From Rhodocollybia butyracea (taxonomy: Eukaryota; Basidiomycota; Agaricomycetes; Agaricales; Omphalotaceae): 64,000 nucleotides of DNA. The stretch covers positions 1-64,000 of the forward strand of contig JADNRY010000173.1 of assembly GCA_015501585.1 (NCBI GenBank), given 5' to 3'. The stretch's first letter is position 1; every line of letters begins with the position of its first letter. This document shows, one piece after another, positions 11,265 through 23,182 of this stretch. A model generated the notes under the pieces. It was not told where the DNA came from. It saw only the letters and a program-made list of their open reading frames with translations, and did no database searches. A program made the translations under genes and the position numbers.

Positions 11265-14200
11265 TTAAGTTTGAAGGTTTTCATTTCTGTGTCGCAGTAT
11301 TACAAAGTCTATAGGCCTATAATATGGACTGAGACTAAATGATTGGCATTGTTCGAGTACATTCTCGCTGCTCCAACCCGGGTCTATATGTTTGCCAAAG
11401 ACCGGGTACAGATGGCAGCTACGGCTGATATAAGTTACTGGGATAATGGACGCGGCATGAACACCCTTCCCAGAGGACCGTTCAACTTGATACATGAGTG
11501 TATCTTTGTCAAACTTTCGGAGCGGAGTGAACCATTCGACATAGGCTAACGGATGAGCGAAAGTACCAAGTTCCTCCGGAAGGTTGAAAATAGCATGTAC
11601 TTGAGCTACGTGAAGACCTAGGAATGTTGTAGTCAATGGGAAGTATGTATAGCAGCTGTAGCACACACCGTTTTGGCCCGAGTACATCCAAACTTTCCTT
11701 CCGACTTCCCGGTAGCACTTTCCTTGCGAGAACAGTATCAAACTGTGCAGGCGATGGCTTCCGTCGTTTTGGTCCTGCTGGCTGAGCCGCAGTGGCACGA
11801 ACAGTGTCCTTGAAGGGCAAATCTGAGATTTCAGGTGTTGGAGGTATGATGATGCGAACACGTTTGTACAGATCATATTTCGCAGGTGTGGCGTCCCAGT
11901 AGTCCGGTTTGAGAAGGTTGTGCTGGCGTAAGAATTTCTCCATGGCGTAGACAAAAGACGAGCATCCGTAAGTTGAAGATAGTGTTTCGAGGTCGATGTT
12001 CAAAAGAGGAGCACGTTTTGCCACAAGGCATTTCGATTCGCCATACTGTACTTCGGGCCGGGTGTCAATCTCCTCCTGGAAACTTTCCACTGCTTCAGCC
12101 ACGTTTCCCATTGCTTCACCATCCTCAGAGTCATTAGTTGTATTTGAAGTATCCAACCAATCAATGTCATCCTTGTCCAACGCCCAGTCCAAAAATCGCG
12201 TGAACCACAAGACCTTTTCCCGTCGATCCAACCACAAAGTCATCTGCTTGATATAGTCTCTCTTGTTCGATGCTCGATATCCCAACTTCGCAAAGTCAAT
12301 GTGAAGACGTTCTGACCACTCTGTGTTGAATCCGGGAGCTACACCGATAGAACGAATCATTGGGATGTAATGATTCATTGCATGGATCTTTGGAATTTTG
12401 AAATGATTGCAGATTCCTGGCTCAACAAATGCACTGTGCTTGTGCTGGTGAAAGGTGCGCAGAGCGTTATCCATCTTCTCCAAGGACTCATCTGTATGCA
12501 GGTTGAATTGAGCATACTCAATGAAGTCCAGGACCGCTCGAACGCAGATAACTACATCGGGAGGAGCCGTACCAGCAAGTACACCCAGAAATACCTTCTC
12601 CATGTTCTTGTACTCGTTACCCGTCCACTGCGAAATTAAAGATATTCCTTTTTTGAAATGTCGAAGGCTGTGATGGCGTGGCATGGTCTGAAACCGCATA
12701 TCAACTTCCTGCTTCGCATTTTTGGATGGAATAGATTCTGTCGACCATTTGACGAGGTGATCTTTGAAAACCCCTTTGTGCAGCTGGTGAAGGATATCGG
12801 GAGTAATGCAGTGGAAGATATTACATAGAGGCAAGTCTTTCCAGAATGGAGTTATTTGACGTATCTTTAATGCTTCTGCAGCACGCGTATCTCCATTGGC
12901 AGCTCGATGAAGTGCATCAAGTGTCTTCTCCGGATCTCTGAGAACTGAATGTAACAGATCGCCCAGCTCATCCCATTTAGCCTCGCATTTGGGACATTGC
13001 TTCTCCTCGCAACCTGCCACAAGACACTGTTCTGGATAGTCGGCAACATAAGCAGCCAACAAAGGGAAAAACTGAGCGAATAAATCCATCAGAACAGAGC
13101 ATATCAATCCCTCCCAGCGTTGGATCTCCAGCAGTGATCAAAGGTTCGAGTAGCATTCGCATGCACTCGTGGAACAAACGGGACCCTTCAGCAGTTCGGT
13201 CTGCCTTGGAAAAGCATTCAAGCTTGGAAACAGGTATGTAGCCAACTAATACCGAAGACTGCTCTGATAGTCTGCGGCGTGTGGAGGCATCGATATTCCC
13301 GAGTGTCAGATAAACAGGCCATGCGGACTTGTCACCACTGAATGTTGACAATTGGGTTTTATCAGACGCAAGGATGAGTGGTGCGATGGTAGCACCTCCA
13401 GGAAGAAGTTTCTATCTCAAACGGTCAATTTGTGAGTAATTATATGCCATAGATTGACGCAGACCTGTGTTTCCCACCACCAGTCTGCAGTCCACATCTC
13501 ATCGATGGCTCGAATATTTGTATCCTCACTGGTGAACATCTTTTCCGGTGCATATCGCATGTGATCCTTGAATCGAGGGTCTTCCATTAATTCTTTTACA
13601 CAGTCGATGGGATTACGCATCCACAGCTCGAGGCCCTCCTTCATTGGAACATCCTCACCATCCAACCCTTTTTGCATAATATTCCCAACCACTTCAAGTT
13701 CCCTGCAAGTCCAGCCACCACGTACTTTGGGCAACTCATCAATCATCCTGAAGAATGTACATTTGTCCTTAAACGACGGATCCACGTTTTCTCGGATCTG
13801 TGTAATGTCAGAGACTGAATACACTCGTAACAGACATAGCTTACGATGGGTAACTTGGCAAAAGAGTCGATGTTGCTTTGGGTAATTCCAGAAAGCATTA
13901 GCCAGCGTGCAAGTTGCCATTCTTCACGGCTTTTATAAGGTGCCCACATTTCTTCGCTTCGGCCTTCTTTCTCTGCTTTGAAACGCTGAAATGCATTAAC
14001 ACCGGGTGGTCCAGATATGACTGCTCCTGCACCAGTGAAATCCAGTGATACAAAGTTATCGCGTGAGAGTATGGGACTTGGGTCACCATTGTCTTCAACT
14101 TCTTCAACAGAAGCACAGAATCGTTTTGGAACTGGAGGTGAGTTATTGAGAGTGGGATGGTTTGGAAGCATGGATTCATCAGGAAAGTCAGACGAGTGGA

Positions 14201-14387
14201 TCGAAGTAGTAGGTGAATCCTCTCTTTCATCAGGCTCGACACTGAGAGGTCTTTTTTTAGGATTTGGGGCAGTTTGAGATTTCAAGACAGCTCCACATTC
14301 AGTTTGACTGTAATGGCTCCGTAGATGACTGGCTTTTGAGCCTCTGTATGTCCAGCAAATTTCGCATTGGAAAGGCTTGCTGGTCAT
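11265..14387 (-). CDS. Plavaka-family transposase (one apparent 1-bp frameshift)
   Basis: Large transposase of a basidiomycete-expanded DNA transposon family. Exons (minus): 14387-13845, 13797-13465, 13411-11667, 11617-11265, all with GT-AG introns. Total is about 990 aa. The N-terminus has a zinc-finger-like motif (CEICWTYRGSKASHLRSH), then the family signature WAPYKSREEWQLARWLM. The core reads TPDILHQLHKGVFKDHL, QWTGNEYKNMEKVFLG, IPKIHAMNHY and GFNTEWSERLHIDFAK, which I recognise as Plavaka. Its C-terminal part has YVEWFTPLRKF and SCHLYPVFG. Near 13080 the frame shifts by one base in a T5 run, between DGFIRSVFP and LLAAYVADYPEQC. If real, that kills the gene. It shares a 147-bp upstream region with the divergent DUF6532-like gene. 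Confidence 0.8.
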
Positions 14388-14534
14388 TATAGTCTTAATG
14401 GAAATGAAGCGACAAATACCCGGCAGCCTATTTCAATTTTTCTGTTTCAGTGTCTGCCTGAATAATTAACCGCTACGCGTAGCGCGGGCCCCGGTGTTCT
14501 CTTGTTTGTTTCTTTTTTGTTCACTTTTTCTTTC
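14388..14534. promoter_or_regulatory. divergent promoter region with 14-bp palindrome
   Basis: This 147-bp gap separates the starts of the transposase (minus) and the DUF6532-like gene (plus). It holds a perfect palindrome, CGCTACGCGTAGCG, at 14471-14484, followed by gggccccgg, then pyrimidine-rich sequence up to the plus-strand ATG. A shared regulatory site is inferred from position only. Confidence 0.4.
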
Positions 14535-17500
14535 ATGCCCCCAAAGAAACCAGTATCAGACTACCCGAAAAGGCCACTGGAAGATGACGAGGCTCCGTCA
14601 TCAGGTCCTAAACGGCGCAGAAATAAATCTGCGAAGCAATCCGAGATGGGTGAGGATTCTCTCCGATAATGTTCCATGGTTGGTATATTTTTTTTTCATA
14701 GACTCTGCAGTGCAAGAAAAGGAGATCTCACGCTTGAAGAAACTCTTAGCCGTATCTGAGAAAGAAAATGCAGTTCAACGTAAAAAGTTGAACGACGCTC
14801 AAGGTGAAAATCTTCGGTCATATTCTGCATAAATCTGAATTTTTTTTCTTCGCACAGATGAATCCGAGACACAAAAGCGGAAGCGGCAACATTATGAAGA
14901 AGCATACGAGGAAGAACATGGTCGGCTTGCGCCCGAAAGTGAAGATGAGGATGATATGACCAATGGTGAACAATCAAGTTGGTCTGAAAATGAGACAGGG
15001 CCAGCAAAAACTGGTCTTTTTGGTAGCACGGTATGTCTGGAATTTAGGCAAGATTTATGCTGATATGTTTATAGATTCGAACAGTCTCCATCTTGACACA
15101 GTCTCCCCAGGCTCCCAAACTTCGAAAATCAATGGCGAAAACTCCCAAGGCCACAAAACACATCAGCGGTGTTCAACTGCCTCTCACGCCCCCTAATACA
15201 CAACCTCTGCATCTAAACAGCACTCGCGCTCAGTTACAGACAGCTGCTCCGAAGGCATCGGCACCAGCGCGAGTCCTAACTCCACCTTTAGAGGAATCTA
15301 ACGTACAGGAGCCGGAAATACGTCCAGATCAAGATGGAAAGTCATTGGGAGACTATTCCCAACTAACGAAAAAAATGCTCAAAGAATCTGTGCGTTACTA
15401 TGAAATGAGAGTCCTAGCCACCAACATGTATCCTGAGACACCTATGTCGTTGGAGTGGGCCCAAGACATATGGGAATCTGCTCACGATGACTCGAAGCGT
15501 ATCGCCCTTACTGACAATATGATACGCCTGGTGAGCCTTGAGGCCCAGTGAAAAGCCGCACCGAGCTGATCTGGGAATTTCCGGCATATCCGAGTAGCTC
15601 TGGGTAGCGCTGGGCAGGTCTGTGTACAGCTGGCCAAATGAGGGGCAAATTTTGTTTCAATTCAATCCATGTTACACCCGTGAGAGATATATTCTGAATA
15701 ATCGAGTTCGAGTTTGAGCTAGTAGCGCCGTGTGCAACTTTTGAGCTCAAGTATTCGAGTTAGTCTTTCGCGTTGTCTTTGTCGCTCCAACTCAGAGTCC
15801 CAAATTTCCGGCCCGGCCCAACATGTGATAAGCTTCGACACTTGAAAAAAAATTCCATCGCTCTTTCTCTCTTCACTGCCATCTCAACTTCTCCAAGTTA
15901 AGGCTCTGTGCAAGCTGGCTCAAATTCTCGAGATTTACTCTTCAACATATCCTCAACCCACTTTAAACTCTTGACTCAAGCATGGATTCATTGGGCTAGG
16001 CTATTCCCAAGGTGAGCTATTTTAACCTTTCCTTGAATAATCTCTTGAACAAATTTTTTTTTTTGATTAGCTCTCGCTGGTTCGTTGATGTCGTATCACG
16101 CTGGTACGCCGCATTCTACCACTTTCATCTTTTCCTCTATATGTCAAAGGTGAGCTATCTTTACTTATTCTTTGGAGCTCGGTCTTTCTCTCGCTGTAGC
16201 CCGTTAGCCTCTCAGAGTTGTTTCAACAAGTCAATATCCCACTGTGCCAACATGTCATATAACACTTGTAACCATGCACTGTAGATGTAGCACTGCTCTT
16301 ACACATGTTTCTCTGTAGTCAGCTTAATGTATGTATATGTAGTATGTGTCGTATTTTCGTACGTATTCGTAGTAGTTGATATCTCAATACATTCACTCAG
16401 ACCATCCCAGACCATCATAATTTCAGTAATATGTAATAAGTATTATGTGCAGCTAAGCCCAGATGATCCCAGATGATCCCAGAGAAACTCAATTGTATAG
16501 AAAAACCAAATTTTCATTTTCAGTGTGATTTTGGTCAGATATACCCAGATATACCCAGACCAGCCCAGACCACAACATAGGAAACGGCCAAATTCTGGGA
16601 TTATCCGCAAGACGGATAATCCAGTTCATCCCAGATATTCCCAGCACATGTCGGCACATGTCAGCTCAGGCCGGCGGGGGTTTTCACTGGGCTTGAGGAT
16701 CTGACTTTCGGATATTTCTAACACCTTTACAGATGCATAAACGTGGAACGCGTGTTCGGAACATCATTAGAGGCCGTATCGAGCCCTTGGTGCAACCATT
16801 GTTTGGGTTCAAGACTAGTTCAACCTCTGCGGCAACAAAATACAACGCAACTCTCTATTTAACACTAATAACTGACTTTGGTTTTTATTACGAGGTGAGT
16901 ACTCGAGCTGTTGACCTTAGCATTATTCTGATCTTGTGTAGGATCCTGTAGCGAGGACAGGACTGTTGCGTCATCCTATCGTGCTTCAATCCATTTGTGC
17001 GGGGTTCTTCTTTGGAAAGCGCTCATACGGTGTGGAAAACCCCTCAGCATTCCGCCCTGTTCGTCTGGCTTCACTTGCAACAGCACTGACTATGGTACAT
17101 CACCTGTCCTTTTGAATACTGTTACTAAAATTTGGTAGATTGAGATCACGTTGTCCCAATGGTCTACTGGAAAATTCGCTGCGCGCGGTCTCGATGAAAA
17201 TAGCGATAAATTTATCTATATCAAGCACTTTGCCCGGATTACAGAATGGGCTAATCTGGATCAAGCAAAAACTAAGGCGCTGCGCACAAAATGGGCAACG
17301 AAAGCACTGTAAGTCTGTGTAATACTGTTTTATGATGATTTAACAACTCCTTTGTAGAGTAAAAGCAGGAACTGCACCAGATACTGACATACCAGATGTT
17401 AGCATGTCCAAGACTGACCGTGCACAAGCTCTCGCTGAGCTTGATGAGATGGGCTCGGATGATGAGAGCTCAGATGGTAACATCGATGAGGCTAACAACT

Positions 17501-17946
17501 CTGGCGCGGCCCAGATTGGGAATACTCAAGCAGAGGAACAGTCCTCAGATGGCAACGTCGACAGCGAGCCGGGAGCGGATACTGAGGGTGGGATCAATAA
17601 TGTAAGTTATGGAGGTATACGAGGCTTTCATTGCTGACAATAGCTGCAGGATACAATTCCGAGATCTCAGACTTCCAGAGGAGGCATGCGCAACGGGAAA
17701 AAGGGCCAACCAGTCGGAACGGTGCGTCAATTGGTATCTACTTGATTTGCTCGACTCATTGTTACATTACAGGATGCAAATCATCAACGCGCTCATGAGG
17801 CTCAAGGACCTACCGCCATGCCGGCAGCTTCAAACAAAAAGAACCTTCTCAAGTCCCAGCAGTGGGGCGGGGGTTCGATATTAAAGGTCAAGGCTTGGCA
17901 ACCTGGTGTCGAAGAGTCTGAACGTGACACGGATAGCAGCGAGTAG
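14535..17946 (+). CDS. DUF6532-like protein gene, ten exons, open throughout
   Basis: Exons: 14535-14649, 14702-14803, 14858-15030, 15075-15530, 16733-16894, 16942-17094, 17139-17308, 17358-17601, 17650-17721, 17773-17946. Every join uses GT-AG and keeps frame, giving about 540 aa with no lesion. The N-terminus is basic (SGPKRRRNKSAKQ), followed by a coiled coil (KEISRLKKLLAVSEKENA) and an acidic linker. Residues about 150-420 resemble DUF6532, with YYEMRVLATNMYPETPMS, DPVARTGLLRHPI, FFFGKRSYGV and LSQWSTGKF. The tail is acidic, Ser-rich and low complexity. The biochemical role of DUF6532 is unknown to me. Intron 4 is about 1.2 kb because a transposon sits in it. An open reading frame inside a damaged region suggests recent activity or selection (inference). 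Confidence 0.7.
15544..16691. mobile_element. non-autonomous DNA transposon with CCCAGTG termini, nested in intron
   Basis: The ends are CCCAGTGAAAA and its perfect reverse complement TTTTCACTGGG. The similarity continues inward imperfectly towards gagctga. Direct repeats CTTGAGG flank it (15537-15543 and 16692-16698), a 7-bp target duplication. Both subterminal regions are packed with cccaga/tctggg motifs (for example 16450-16480, 16540-16575, 16628-16645), typical of transposase-binding arrays. No ORF of note lies inside. The element lies wholly within intron 4 of the DUF6532-like gene, and both splice sites are intact. I cannot name the superfamily. Confidence 0.7.
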
Positions 17947-18293
17947 ATGGTCCAGTGCTTGGAAAAGGCTAGGAAGTTGTTCGCATAGTTACATCCTTAT
18001 AATCGCATGTCCATTTGACCACTGTTTTCGAGAGCGCAGAACCCGTGAGAGTCCGATCTATGTTAGAAGTAGTACACTAGATAGAAGTATTAGTATTGTA
18101 CAAGTAAGCATAGCTAATGAATCGGTACATTAGGCTACATACAGTCTCAGTAGCAACGGGCCAGTCATACAGATTGGTCCAGATTGATATGGAGCCTAAG
18201 CGGGTCAATGTGGAGTAATATTGATTGATACCGGACGATACTGGATGATACTGGAGCATTCAAACAGGGGTACTTTGCTACTCCGCTACTTGA

Positions 18294-18310
18294 GCTACTG
18301 ACCGCTACTG
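18294..18310 (-). repeat. right terminal inverted repeat of Plavaka-type element
   Basis: The reverse strand reads CAGTAGCGGTCAGTAGC, matching the left end at 15 of 17 positions. Subterminal ccagtatc motifs lie at about 18235-18255. Confidence 0.5.
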
Positions 18311-18519
18311 ACCAGTACAGAGCATTGTCACTTTTTCCTGATGCAGATGGGGTGGATAAGGGAACTGTAGCCAAAGGAGAGAGGGAATTGACGATTTGAC
18401 TTCACCTACTAAGGATTTTAGTGAGGCTTGAAGCTTGAGAAATACATTCAGGAGGTTGGACATCTGGACAATGACTTGAAAACGATCTGGCCAGGCCAGA
18501 GATTGTTCTCTCAACTGAA

Positions 18520-21500
18520 TCCATGCCTTGGTCTATTAGAGATGAGAAACAAGTTTCAGAATTCTACGATTGGTCAATCAATAGTTCACAGCGATAGAGG
18601 GCTTTAGTTCGGATTAGTATCAAATTGAAGAGACGTACTGGTCAAGTACCCCATTATCTAACAGCCGAAACGAAGCGTACACAGTAGTCTGGCATGAATG
18701 TATGATATGGCCGGGCCGGGACTACGTGACCAGCACGTTCAACTCGTTATGGCCCTAGCCTGGCTAGCCGTCTTGTAGTTAGTGAAAAGTCGTTCACTAA
18801 TAAATTATGGCCCGTAATGCAGGCATCTCATTCCGTCAACTCTCCTCCAACTTTGCCCGTTGGTTTGTAAAGCCAGAAGCTCCAATATTCCAACAACTAC
18901 ATGGACAAGATTGCCTGGCATTGGCGTCCGATGGCATGTCTTTAATGAGACGACGGTTAAAAGGAAGGAATTTGTAGTACGCGTCGAGGATCGTCTTAAT
19001 GGAGAGGAGAAACGGGCTGTAAAATCTATCTTGCGCGCAATGATCAATATCATTTACTGCTGAAGGAATCTACGTATGTCCTCGCTACTTCTTCTGTTAC
19101 TTTGACCATGAATTGATTTGAAAAAATTTAGCTCCCTCGTCACCTAGAGTGTCTTCACCGTTTGCCCGTTCAGAATACTTCCGCTTCCATTCAAGCACCC
19201 AAGCAGTCGGTTACGGATAGAACCCACCTCCTACGACCAACCGAAGTGATATTGCCACAAGTACGACGAGCACTACAAACACCTCAAACACATTAGCTTC
19301 ACTACACCGTAACGCCGTCAAATAGCGTCAGTGTGCCCAATCTTTGTGTTTATCCGAACCGAAATCGTACGGCTTCTGCGGGCGTAGTACCATCTTCTTC
19401 CTCTGGCTGGCCTTCAGCGCTTCAAGCCTCAAAGACATGGTTATAACTTGGTTTGGGGCCATTGGTATTTTCAACAAACTAATGTAGCTGGTATGTCTCA
19501 TACGTTGCTATTTTCATCTCACATACTGATACTATGGATTTTCTCTTCTTCGTCTCGTAGTGGGTCAATCTTTATGATATTCTTTGGCCTGTATGCAAAC
19601 GTCGCTCTGCACCCGTTTCGGGGCACTTCTATCGCGGGAAGCCATCTCATGGATGAGGCACCAGCGATAACGACAATCCACGTTGGCAATGTTGTCGAGC
19701 TGATTCCTGGTGCCATTACAAATATCCTTCGGCCAAATGTGACCTGCGCGTTGCTGTTTCTGCCAGTAGTGCGTTCACACTTCAAAAACTCAGTTTGTTG
19801 CCTTAGCTCACTCCGTACGTAGATTCAACAACCGAAACATGGATTGCCCGATGCCGATGGAGTTGAAAGATTACGCCAAGAGAACAGAGCTACCCAAGTC
19901 CGCAACAGAAACAGAAGCTTTCTCTCTATCCGAATCCAAAATATCCACTCTCGTCTCTTCCAATGATAGTCATATTGGAATATCCGTTGTAACCTCTATC
20001 TGAGGAAGACTTTGTTGGCGAGGTACAGAAGAGAACGGTGAACGGGAAGTGGAGGTACAACAACCATCGCGCAACCTTTGTTCAAGGAGTGAGCGTCATG
20101 TCCTCTGGTTTGATAGTATTTCTCATGATGATTGTATCTGCAGTCTCATACGACGTCGACACAGATGGTGTCAAAGTCACCGTGCTGGCGTCTATCAAGT
20201 CTACGTTCCGGATGTACAAGGTGTAGTGGAGCTCAATAAAAGACAGGGTAGAGCAAGCGTTGTTCAGGTACGCTACTGTTTTTTAAGCTAATAGGACCTC
20301 TGACTAATTTTCTCATCAGCTCTTCGCTCATCTCACAACACACGAATCCTCTCTCTTATTCGATATCCACTACACCCAACCCCGCTACAACCCATCAACT
20401 AAAGCTAACGTAGTGCATCACTCAGGCTTTGTTTTGCCGACGCTCTGAACAACGTTTACGCCCGATATCTCCTCCGAGCCACCCATTCCAACTCAAATTT
20501 GCAGATGAGTCTTTCCCGGATCTCGCCAACGCCAAGAAACGTGCGCTTGAAGGAGGACCTGAGTGGGAACTCCGATTATGCCCACTCGTTGGCAGTAGGC
20601 AAAGACATGGCGGACGTCGCATTGAAGCTGTGAAATCGAAGAGTTTCGTTCGGGATGGACGGAGAATACGCTCAGCACTAACGATACGTTGCCGAGTTCG
20701 TTCAGGAGTATGTAGTTGAGGTTTCCGAGTGGTACGATAGTTCGTTGTATACGGGGTTGATACAACGAAAGGATTAATACGGTGTTTATGCTCCTGGACA
20801 GAATTCTCTTTGCTCAAGCTCATCTCCAGCGGGGTGCAGAAAGGTTGCCCATAGCATTTTAGCAAAGAGCGAAGAGCAGGGCTTCGCTAGTAGCTCGCAG
20901 TAACGTGGCGAAGATATCCGGAGTTTGATTCGGGTGGACTTGATCTGGGTTTGAGGTTGTCGAATGAGATGAAGACCAAAGCTGAATAGAGCTCGCTGGC
21001 TAGGATGGCTGATAAAGGTTGGGGCTAGGAAATGATAAACGGGGTTTCTGCAGCTGGTGCACGACGATCTCTATTCATATCTCAAGCAGTGTCTCGAACA
21101 CGTTTGCATCCTGCACAGTTTTGGTTTTGAGTACAACACTGATCATAGATGCTACGCGTTCAAACAATAAAATTTCATGATAACTTCTGTGTGAATTATA
21201 TAAAGCCCTGTTAATATCTTGGACGTAAAGGGAGCAAAATACAGAGCAGAGACGACAGATTAAGTCCCGATTAGGTACATGTTTTCATCCCATCCGTACT
21301 GCCCAAAGTACATACCATTTATCGAGAACCGCTGATGGTCGTCTACGCAGAGAGTGTATGAATACATCTGCAAAGGAAAGGGGAAAAAAACTGACCTCGG
21401 TTGTCTTCTTATCCACCAGATCGACTATTTCGGTTCCCAGTGCCACCATGCGCAGATACAGCCCACCCATCATGCTTGGTATGAACACTGGCATCAGAGC

Positions 21501-22030
21501 TATATGTTGGGACTACTTCCGGATCCGCTGTCGCTATAAAACCATATCCGACGTTTTCTTCATAGATTCTTTCATTATAAGCACTAGCTAGGCGGAGGAG
21601 AAAGTCTAAATGGATTCGGAAAGCCTCCAGACCCCGGTATAGGCTGGGGGTGGGTTACATTGTCGCAGTTCGCCTTGAATTGGTTTGAATTATTGACGTT
21701 CGAACAAGTGAGCGGAGAAACCGCAGCGCATGACTGGTACTGGAAGAAATATCGCGTTGAGACGTTGATATGAAAGGTGGGAATGGAGGTGGTGGGAATG
21801 GGGCACAGATTTGTTGCTGGATGAGGAAGATGTCGTGTTGGCATAGGGGGAAAACGGGTCGTTGGAGTGATGGTGAAGTGCTCGAAACACCATTGAGAAG
21901 ACTTCTACCAGCGGGCAGACCGACATAGGAGCCATCGCGGCCGAGCGCTGAGCCAAGGAGAGCTGAGCGCTGATGATAGAGGAGGGTGTTGGCCAGCTGC
22001 AGGTTGTCTCTTGGAAGTTCATTAACATTG
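18520..22030. repeat. degenerate duplicated block (unit A), homologous to 29.4-33.2 kb
   Basis: The block shares many collinear stretches with unit B: tcgaggatcgtcttaatgga (18985 and 29964), ggaggtacaacaacc (20051 and 30068), gggtagagcaagc (20249 and 30330), tgctcaagctcatc (20812 and 31566) and ttttcttcatagat (21553 and 32308). Some short ORFs recur in both copies (for example INTVFMLLDRILFAQAHLQR near 20780 and a related piece near 31530), but stops break every frame. An ancestral protein gene of unknown family may be decaying here. I recognise nothing. Confidence 0.55.
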
Positions 22031-22157
22031 ATCCATATCCATAAGCCGCGTCTCCTTCTCCCCTCGAATCAATGCTCCTCGTCTTCTCATGTCAGGCCAA
22101 CAAACAGTAGTTAGTTGTTATATCGTCGTCAGAGTTATAGTTTTGAGGTGGAAGCAG

Positions 22158-22919
22158 CTATGGCAGGTGGTGCCAGTGAGTACTCGAGTTTTCTTCGCTG
22201 GCACGTTTAACTGTAGGCGCCTTTATTGACTTCCGGCCGCGCGCGCGCTTACTGAATTCTGGCTTTTTGTTACCAAATTTGGCAATAAAGCTTGGATTTA
22301 TACGAATTACAAGTATTGAGCCAGTTAGTTCGTCTTTTTTTTTCTTATCATCTAATCTCAATCTCTCCATTCCCGTCTCCAATCCGAGATGTGGACGTTT
22401 CTTCTGTTCCTGTTCCTTCCCTTTTTGAGACTTCTTATACTGGGAATGCAAAGCTTTTGCTGCCCTTGCGACCACAGGATCGGGAGGCTGATCTCCCTTA
22501 AGCTCGCCGTGATACTTCAACATCACCTCTTGTTTTATCCACACAAAGCTGGTCAAAAACTCGAAATACGCCTGGTCCTGGAGCTCTTTGGCTTTCGTTA
22601 ACTGCTCGCCAGAGAGTCCGGCAGGTAAGGGCTGGTAGACCACGTCGAAATGATGTATGGTGCTACCACCGATGATTTTGGAGATAAGACCACCAAAAAT
22701 AATGGTCTGAGGGTTTTTCTCTTCCGGTGGGGAGACGACATAGGAGATGACATATCCGACGCATATAATCAGGGTCTTGTCGTTAGCGTCTTTTGGTGTG
22801 TTCCTACAGTGTTCGCCTCCTTTGAGCTTGTAATAAAGCATTTTCGAGGGGTTGAATGGTGTAGTAACGTCAGCCACCTTGGGCAAATGATCTATCGTAG
22901 GCACGCCACCATCCTTCAT
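22158..22919 (-). CDS. hypothetical protein, 253 aa, basic C-terminus
   Basis: A single open frame from ATG at 22919 to the stop at 22158. I do not recognise the family. The first 130 residues are mixed and hydrophobic in parts (LIICVGYVISYVVSPP, IIFGGLISKIIGG), perhaps a folded beta-rich domain. The second half is charged: QYKKSQKGKEQEQKKRPHL, then KFGNKKPEF and KRARGRKS, which look like nuclear localisation or nucleic-acid-binding tails. The start is the first ATG in this frame after an A-rich stretch. An upstream exon is possible. It lies between the unit A duplication and a hAT-type MITE, with no partner gene nearby. Its length and clean frame argue for a real gene, at moderate confidence. 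Confidence 0.5.
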   Translation of the reverse strand: MKDGGVPTIDHLPKVADVTTPFNPSKMLYYKLKGGEHCRNTPKDANDKTLIICVGYVISYVVSPPEEKNPQTIIFGGLISKIIGGSTIHHFDVVYQPLPAGLSGEQLTKAKELQDQAYFEFLTSFVWIKQEVMLKYHGELKGDQPPDPVVARAAKALHSQYKKSQKGKEQEQKKRPHLGLETGMERLRLDDKKKKDELTGSILVIRINPSFIAKFGNKKPEFSKRARGRKSIKAPTVKRASEENSSTHWHHLP

Positions 22920-23182
22920 TTTTTTCCGCCAGGCTAGTAATGGATAGACGAATATGCTCCTGCCCTTTGGACGTGATTGTTGTTGTGTCCCCGTTTATAT
23001 CGACCGATGTCATGTGATAGTTAACATTGCGTCGTTCCTAGTGGTTTCGGAAAAAATCAATAAACCAGAATCGATGCATCATGGATGCCTTACCAGCGGC
23101 GCAGCACATGCAGGGGACATGAGTACCACGAGGAGAATGAAACCCAGCCAGTGATGTGGGAGGAACATTGAGAGAATGTGAT

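Larger units (their letters stand above)
9920..18310. mobile_element. Plavaka-type DNA transposon (KDZ-related), about 8.4 kb, three genes
   Basis: The proposed limits are two inverted copies of CAGTAGCGATCAGTATC (9920-9936) and CAGTAGCGGTCAGTAGC (reverse strand, 18310-18294), which match at 15 of 17 positions. Both ends carry further cagtatca/ggtatcac-like subterminal motifs. I could not find a convincing target-site duplication, so the exact ends are provisional. The inside holds a coiled-coil gene (minus), the transposase (minus) and a divergent DUF6532-like gene (plus). The insertion interrupts sequence that is otherwise shared between the flanks of NLR copies 1 and 2. Confidence 0.6.

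Noticed and set aside
15178..15530. Separate short gene ending at 15551
   Set aside because: The frame reaches a good GTGAGC donor at 15531 and joins 16733 in frame, so it is exon 4 of the DUF6532-like gene.
20422..20865. 147-aa minus-strand ORF in unit A
   Set aside because: The matching place in unit B has stops in this frame and no motif is recognisable; treated as chance.
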